Below are positions 7,083 through 10,530 of a stretch of DNA of 10,530 nucleotides, piece by piece. The position numbers and the translations under genes are program-made. This DNA is from Acidobacteriota bacterium (GTDB taxonomy: Bacteria; Acidobacteriota; Terriglobia; Acidiferrales; UBA7541), in assembly GCA_003153585.1 (NCBI GenBank), contig PLZZ01000154.1, forward strand, positions 10,965 through 21,494, written 5' to 3'. The notes under the pieces were generated by a model. It was not told the DNA's origin. It did not search any database and was given only the letters and a program-made list of their open reading frames with translations. How positions within the stretch are numbered: position 1 is the first letter of the stretch; every line of letters begins with the position of its first letter.

Positions 7083-8045
7083 TTATGGACTTTTCCAGGC
7101 GACATTGGCGGCACCGATCAACGGAAGCTCTTCGTTCAGAATGACGCGGATCGGAATTTGGGCGAGGAAGTCGGCGAGCTTCTCTTTGTGTTTCACGGCT
7201 GCTGCGAAGCGGCCATTCTTCAGCTTGGGCAAAACTTTAACCGCGATTCCTCCGGCGATGTAAATTCCGCCGCGCGCGACGTTGCGGAGAGCCAGGTTCC
7301 CTGCTTCGGAGCCGTAGATTTCGACCCACAAATCCAGTGTTGCCACGCACACAGGACACTCACCAGAAAGGCCGCGGCGGGTGATTTCGGGCGCGGGATC
7401 CACGGAATGATCGTCAAAACCGGGATGGCGCACGGAAGGGTTCAGGAACTCATGCACGCGAAAAAAACCTCGACCGGACAGGATGGCTTCAGCGCTCACG
7501 AATTCTTCACGCTGCTTAATGAATTTCCACAGATCGGCGTGCTGCGCCGTGTTCGGGGAGTAGTCGGAATGGCCAGATTCGGTAGCCATCGGCAAGTGGC
7601 GCTTGCCGTCCCAAAACAATACGCCTTCGCCCAGGCCGGTTCCTGCGGCGATGATTACTTGAGTTGCTTGAGGAGTTGAAACTCCGGCGTAAATAGTTTC
7701 AATGTCCTGCGGCTCGAGAACTTCAATACCGTAGGCGGACGCTTCGAGGTCGTTCAGCAAGCGCACATACGCGAGGCCCAGATGTTTCGCGACCGAGGCG
7801 CCGTCCACGACCCACGGCAGGTTCGTGCCACGCACTCGATTGTTCACCACCGGGCCGGCGATTCCAAAAGAGGCGTGCGTAATTTTGGCGCCCGTGCCGC
7901 TCAAAAAGAGACTGATGATCTCTTCCAGGCCGGAATGTTCGCTGCTCGCGAAGCGCTTGCGCGCCACGCACACGAGTTTCTCGCGCTGCACATCGAATAG
8001 CCCGAGATTCGACTTGGTTCCTCCCAAGTCTCCCGCAAGAATCAT
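7083..8045 (-). CDS. glk: Glucokinase (Glk family)
   Basis: This 320-residue cytoplasmic enzyme phosphorylates glucose with ATP to glucose 6-phosphate, the substrate of the zwf product encoded just upstream. Visible family marks are the N-terminal phosphate loop GDLGGTKS (residues 5-12), the catalytic motif LNDLEA with Asp99, the adenosine motif AAGTGLGEG (133-141), and the sugar-binding residues Glu156 and His159 in ESGHSDY and Glu186 in SAEAILSGRG. These line up with Asp100, Glu157, His160 and Glu187 of E. coli Glk, and the length is the same to within one residue. This is the Glk type and not the ROK type, because the ROK CxCGxxGC zinc motif is missing. CCTCC-complement GGAGGG (8056-8051) sits 5 nt before the ATG. 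The 83-bp gap to zwf holds no convincing promoter, so co-transcription with zwf is likely. Confidence 0.95.
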   Translation of the reverse strand: MILAGDLGGTKSNLGLFDVQREKLVCVARKRFASSEHSGLEEIISLFLSGTGAKITHASFGIAGPVVNNRVRGTNLPWVVDGASVAKHLGLAYVRLLNDLEASAYGIEVLEPQDIETIYAGVSTPQATQVIIAAGTGLGEGVLFWDGKRHLPMATESGHSDYSPNTAQHADLWKFIKQREEFVSAEAILSGRGFFRVHEFLNPSVRHPGFDDHSVDPAPEITRRGLSGECPVCVATLDLWVEIYGSEAGNLALRNVARGGIYIAGGIAVKVLPKLKNGRFAAAVKHKEKLADFLAQIPIRVILNEELPLIGAANVAWKSP

Positions 8046-8128
8046 CGAACCCCTCCACCGCGTTCTATGAAAGCCGAATCTATATCGAACTGATTGCGAA
8101 ACGCATGAGAATTCTGCGCGTCAAAGGC

Positions 8129-9673
8129 TTACAACGGGCGCCAGTGCCGACCTTCAGAAACTGCCAAATCATCCGCGGCCCGCGGACCTTCGCTGCCGGC
8201 GGGATAGTTCGGAAAAGGCGGCGCGGAAGCGTCTTGCCAGGCGTTCAAAATGGGATCGACGAGAGCCCAGGCCGCCTCAACGCTGTCAGCGCGATCGAAA
8301 AGCGTGGCGTCTCCTCGGATACAATCATTAATTAGCGTGGAGTAAGCTTCGCGCGAGACCCCGCCGAAAGTCGCCCGATACTGAAAATCCATTGTTACTG
8401 GCGAAATATGCATTTGGCCGCCCGGCGCTTTCGCTCCAAAAGAAAGCGAAATCCCCTCGTCAGGCTGGATATTGAGGACGATGGAATTGAGTTCGGTGCT
8501 CTCGCCGCGAAAAACCTTGTGCGGGGCCGGCTTAAATTGGATGACGATCTCGCTGATCCCTTTCTTCAAACGTTTTCCTGTGCGCAAATAAAAAGGAACG
8601 CCGCTCCAACGCCAGTTATCCACCAGAAGCTTCATCGCGACGAAAGTCTCCGTCGGAGAATCCGGCTTGACTCCCGGCTCCTGGCGATAACCCACCACCG
8701 GTTTTCCATCTTCCTGCCCAGCAGCGTACTGCCCTCGGACCACGTATTTCCAAATGGCGTCGGGAGTGAACGGCCGAATCGATTGCAGCACTTTGATCTT
8801 TTCGTTACGCACGGAAGTTGCGTCAAACGTAGCCGGCGATTCCATGGCAACGAGAGACGTGAGCTGGAGCACGTGGCTCTGAATCATGTCGCGCATTGCT
8901 CCGGCAGATTCGTAAAACGCCGCGCGGCGCTCGACTCCCAAAGATTCTGCGGCGGTAATCTGCACATGATCGATGTAGTTGCGGTTCCACAAAGGCTCGA
9001 AAATTCCGTTGCCAAAACGGAAGACTAGTAAGTTTTGCACCGTCTCTTTGCCCAGATAATGGTCGATGCGGTAGACCTGGGACTCATCGAACACGCTGAG
9101 AAGCTTCTCGTTAAGCGCACGCGCGGAATCTTGATCGCGTCCAAACGGCTTTTCGATGATGACGCGCGTCCACGATTTGTCGGACTTGGGGCGGGCGAGA
9201 TTAGCCTTTCCCAGCTGCTCGATAACTTTCAAATAGATTTCCGGAGGAGTGGCGAGATAGAAAAGGCGATTGCCGCCGAGTTGAGCCTCGCTGTCAAGCG
9301 CGTCTAGGCGCTCCGCAAGACGGCGAAATGCTTCCGGATCGTCATAATCCCCGGCAAAGTACTGAAGATGTTCTAGGAATTCACCGCGCCTGTTATCGTT
9401 AGCCTCCGGCGCCTTGGCTTTTGTGAGTGCCTCAGCCGACTTGCGCCGGAATTCGGCATCGTCCATTTTTGTCCGCGAAAATCCCACCAAACGAAATCGC
9501 GGTGCAAGACAAGCATGGAAAGCAAGGTCGTAGAGCGCAGGCAGAAGTTTTCGCTGCGCCAGGTCGCCCGAAGCTCCAAACATTACGATGGCGCAGGGCT
9601 GAGAAGGGACTTCGCAATAGTAAGCGTCAACCCGCGGCTTTTCAGTAGTTTCTGATGCTTGGGCAGTCACCAT
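8129..9673 (-). CDS. zwf: Glucose-6-phosphate 1-dehydrogenase
   Basis: This 514-residue cytoplasmic enzyme oxidises glucose 6-phosphate to 6-phosphogluconolactone with NADP+ (or NAD+). It is the first step of the oxidative pentose phosphate and Entner-Doudoroff routes. The Rossmann motif GASGDLA is at residues 33-39, EKPFG at 174-178, and the substrate-binding signature RIDHYLGKE at 202-210. His267 in MIQSHVLQ is the expected catalytic base. The length is slightly above the E. coli enzyme (491) because of about 20 extra N-terminal residues. AGGGAG (9682-9677) is only 3 nt from the ATG; the second codon is GTG, which would give a more usual 6-nt spacing, so the true start may be one codon later. 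The gene runs divergently from yggX and is followed by glk. No 6-phosphogluconolactonase gene is present in the window. Confidence 0.97.
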   Translation of the reverse strand: MVTAQASETTEKPRVDAYYCEVPSQPCAIVMFGASGDLAQRKLLPALYDLAFHACLAPRFRLVGFSRTKMDDAEFRRKSAEALTKAKAPEANDNRRGEFLEHLQYFAGDYDDPEAFRRLAERLDALDSEAQLGGNRLFYLATPPEIYLKVIEQLGKANLARPKSDKSWTRVIIEKPFGRDQDSARALNEKLLSVFDESQVYRIDHYLGKETVQNLLVFRFGNGIFEPLWNRNYIDHVQITAAESLGVERRAAFYESAGAMRDMIQSHVLQLTSLVAMESPATFDATSVRNEKIKVLQSIRPFTPDAIWKYVVRGQYAAGQEDGKPVVGYRQEPGVKPDSPTETFVAMKLLVDNWRWSGVPFYLRTGKRLKKGISEIVIQFKPAPHKVFRGESTELNSIVLNIQPDEGISLSFGAKAPGGQMHISPVTMDFQYRATFGGVSREAYSTLINDCIRGDATLFDRADSVEAAWALVDPILNAWQDASAPPFPNYPAGSEGPRAADDLAVSEGRHWRPL

Positions 9674-9691
9674 AGTCTCCCTGAGGTTCGG

Positions 9692-9711
9692 CGCTCGCAG
9701 CCGAGCGAGCG
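9692..9711 (-). promoter_or_regulatory. Hairpin in the zwf 5' leader
   Basis: CGCTCGC and GCGAGCG form a perfect 7-bp GC-rich stem around a 6-nt loop, ending 9 nt before the zwf ribosome binding site. It could slow or protect the zwf mRNA. On the plus strand the same hairpin is followed by a pyrimidine-rich TTTCTCTTTCTC stretch, so it could equally act as a weak terminator for any plus-strand read-in. The stem is seen; the role is open. Confidence 0.4.
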
Positions 9712-9749
9712 TTTCTCTTTCTCAATCCCAAAAACTTTCCGAAAGAGCC

Positions 9750-9766
9750 TACCATAATTATTGGTA
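9750..9766. promoter_or_regulatory. AT-rich dyad between zwf and yggX, candidate operator
   Basis: TACCATAATTATTGGTA has perfect 5-bp arms (TACCA/TGGTA) around a 7-bp AT-rich centre. It lies 77 bp upstream of zwf and 106 bp upstream of yggX, in the only AT-rich patch of the divergent region. The core ATAATTATT resembles part of the PerR/Fur-family box TTATAATNATTATAA, with 10 of 15 positions matching. The dyad is seen; a regulator binding it is inference. Confidence 0.35.
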
Positions 9767-9861
9767 TGCGTTGCTCTCATCTGGCGGCCTGCCGGTGAAC
9801 CTGCCGCGCTAGCTGGAATTTATCCCGCCGTTGAAGTATCTTCAATTACAGGACATTTCAG

Positions 9862-9867
9862 AGGAGG
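9862..9867 (+). promoter_or_regulatory. Ribosome binding site of yggX
   Basis: AGGAGG, 4 nt before the ATG at 9872. It decides the start in favour of the 109-residue form over an upstream TTG at 9761 or the internal ATG at 9938, neither of which has a good site. Confidence 0.75.
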
Positions 9868-9871
9868 CTTC

Positions 9872-10201
9872 ATGGCAGACGAGAAGCGTTCGGATAGCGC
9901 GGGGACAGCCGCCCAGCCTGCGACTCAAGGTGTACACATGGTGAAGTGCGTTAAATTCGGCAAAGAGATGCCGGGGCTTGACCGTATTCCGTGGAAGGGC
10001 GAAATCGGAAAGCGCGTTTACGACAATGTTTCGAAGGAAGCATGGAAGTTGTGGGTGGAGCATTCCAAAATGATTATGAACGAATTCCGCTTGAATCCGC
10101 TCGATCCCAACGGAATGAAGGTGATGGAAGAACAAATGGAAATGTTTTTCTTCGGGGAAGGTTCGAAGCTGCCCGAAAGTTACGTGCCACCGAAACATTA
10201 G
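9872..10201 (+). CDS. yggX: YggX-family Fe(II)-trafficking / Fe-S protection protein
   Basis: The protein has 109 residues. From residue 23 on it aligns with the small YggX family (E. coli, 91 residues): a conserved Cys near the start (MVKCVKFGKE), then PW-x-GE-x-GKRVYDNVSKEAWKLW, then MIMNEFRLNPLDP, EEQMEMFFFGEG and a terminal YVPP. In enterobacteria YggX protects labile iron-sulfur clusters and limits oxidative damage; an iron-carrier role has been proposed. The first 22 residues (Ala/Ser/Gln-rich, no membrane segment) are an extension not found in the E. coli protein. The next gene, 87 bp on in the same direction, is aconitase, a classic labile [4Fe-4S] enzyme, which fits a cluster-protection role. 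Confidence 0.9.
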   Translation: MADEKRSDSAGTAAQPATQGVHMVKCVKFGKEMPGLDRIPWKGEIGKRVYDNVSKEAWKLWVEHSKMIMNEFRLNPLDPNGMKVMEEQMEMFFFGEGSKLPESYVPPKH

Positions 10202-10246
10202 GCTCAATATTTCTGCGAATCGGCCGCTCACATAGTGGGAATACGC

Positions 10247-10252
10247 TAAAAT
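10247..10252 (+). promoter_or_regulatory. Candidate -10 element upstream of acnA
   Basis: TAAAAT matches TATAAT at 5 of 6 positions and lies 36 bp before the acnA ATG. No -35 resembling TTGACA sits at 16-18 bp, so it is weak evidence for a separate acnA promoter in the 87-bp yggX-acnA gap. Confidence 0.25.
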
Positions 10253-10288
10253 GGGAACCGAATCCATAACAGGAGAACTTATTCGCGC

Positions 10289-10530
10289 ATGAGCCGCACA
10301 TCGAAAAATTCTTTTTCCACGCGCTCGGCATTGCGCTCCGGCGATGAATCGTCTGAAATTTATCGTTTGAGCGCGCTTGAACGCGCCGGCGTGGGAAATG
10401 TCGCGCGTCTGCCATTCTCTCTGAAAGTCCTGCTGGAAAATTTGTTGCGGCATGAAGACGAGCGATTCGTGTTCGCGGACGATATTCGCGCGCTGGCGGG
10501 CTGGGATCCATCGAGCGCGGAAGGCGCCAC
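10289..10530 (+). CDS. acnA: Aconitate hydratase, AcnA type, N-terminal 80 residues only (cut by window edge)
   Basis: The 80 codons before the right edge encode the start of an AcnA/IRP-type aconitase, the TCA-cycle enzyme that interconverts citrate and isocitrate with a [4Fe-4S] cluster. The diagnostic stretch is ARLPFSLKVLLENLLRHED at about residues 39-57, followed by DDIRALAGWDP, matching RLPKSLKVLLENLLRWQD and EEDIHALAGW of E. coli AcnA. The cluster cysteines lie beyond the window. AGGAGA (10271-10276) is 12 nt before the ATG, longer than usual, but no in-frame alternative start lies closer. The gene is in line with yggX, and co-transcription is plausible. Confidence 0.93.
   Translation, partial: MSRTSKNSFSTRSALRSGDESSEIYRLSALERAGVGNVARLPFSLKVLLENLLRHEDERFVFADDIRALAGWDPSSAEGA

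Noticed and set aside
9761..9871. Upstream TTG start giving a 146-residue YggX.
   Set aside because: No ribosome binding site precedes it and the added residues show no homology; AGGAGG lies before the ATG at 9872.
9842..10511. Minus-strand open frames at 9842-10453 and 10074-10511.
   Set aside because: They are antisense to yggX and acnA, both of which have clear family motifs on the plus strand.

Overview
The window holds ordinary bacterial chromosomal metabolism genes. The features point to a Gram-negative, menaquinone- or ubiquinone-respiring soil-type bacterium. Acidobacteriota is my best guess, from the moderately GC-rich coding style, the strong AGGAGG-type ribosome binding sites and the mix of an FDH-N operon, zwf-glk and yggX-acnA. 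This placement is inference, because no phylogenetic marker gene is present.

Left edge, minus strand (1-1173): a secreted glycoside-hydrolase-like protein runs off the left edge of the window. It sits only 28 nt downstream of a tRNA-Arg(UCU) gene that has an encoded CCA end and its own extended -10 promoter. Centre, minus strand (1274-6932): a complete four-gene formate dehydrogenase operon, fdnG-fdnH-fdnI-fdhE. It has a candidate sigma70 promoter in front of it and ATGA overlaps between its last three genes. The catalytic subunit is split by an in-frame TGA that is almost certainly a selenocysteine codon, because the flanking residues match known FDH-N enzymes and a bacterial SECIS-like hairpin follows it. 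Together these genes would build a Tat-exported, periplasm-facing selenomolybdenum enzyme. It would pass electrons from formate through five [4Fe-4S] clusters and two b hemes to the quinone pool.

Right, minus strand (7083-9673): zwf then glk, which make glucose 6-phosphate and oxidise it in the oxidative pentose phosphate or Entner-Doudoroff entry. Divergent, plus strand (9872-10530): a YggX-type Fe(II)-trafficking protein, then the first 80 codons of aconitase (acnA), cut by the right edge. The 198-bp divergent region between zwf and yggX carries a 17-bp AT-rich dyad and a 7-bp-stem hairpin in the zwf leader.

No stretch over 300 bases lacks a gene. The largest gaps are 9674-9871 (198 bp), 6933-7082 (150 bp) and 1174-1273 (100 bp). 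I see no transposase, integrase, CRISPR array, prophage or obvious defence system. The best candidates for a second look are the selenocysteine and SECIS site, an Ala/Pro-rich insertion in FdnG, the tRNA-to-glycosidase junction, and the zwf / yggX-acnA oxidative-stress-like divergent cluster.
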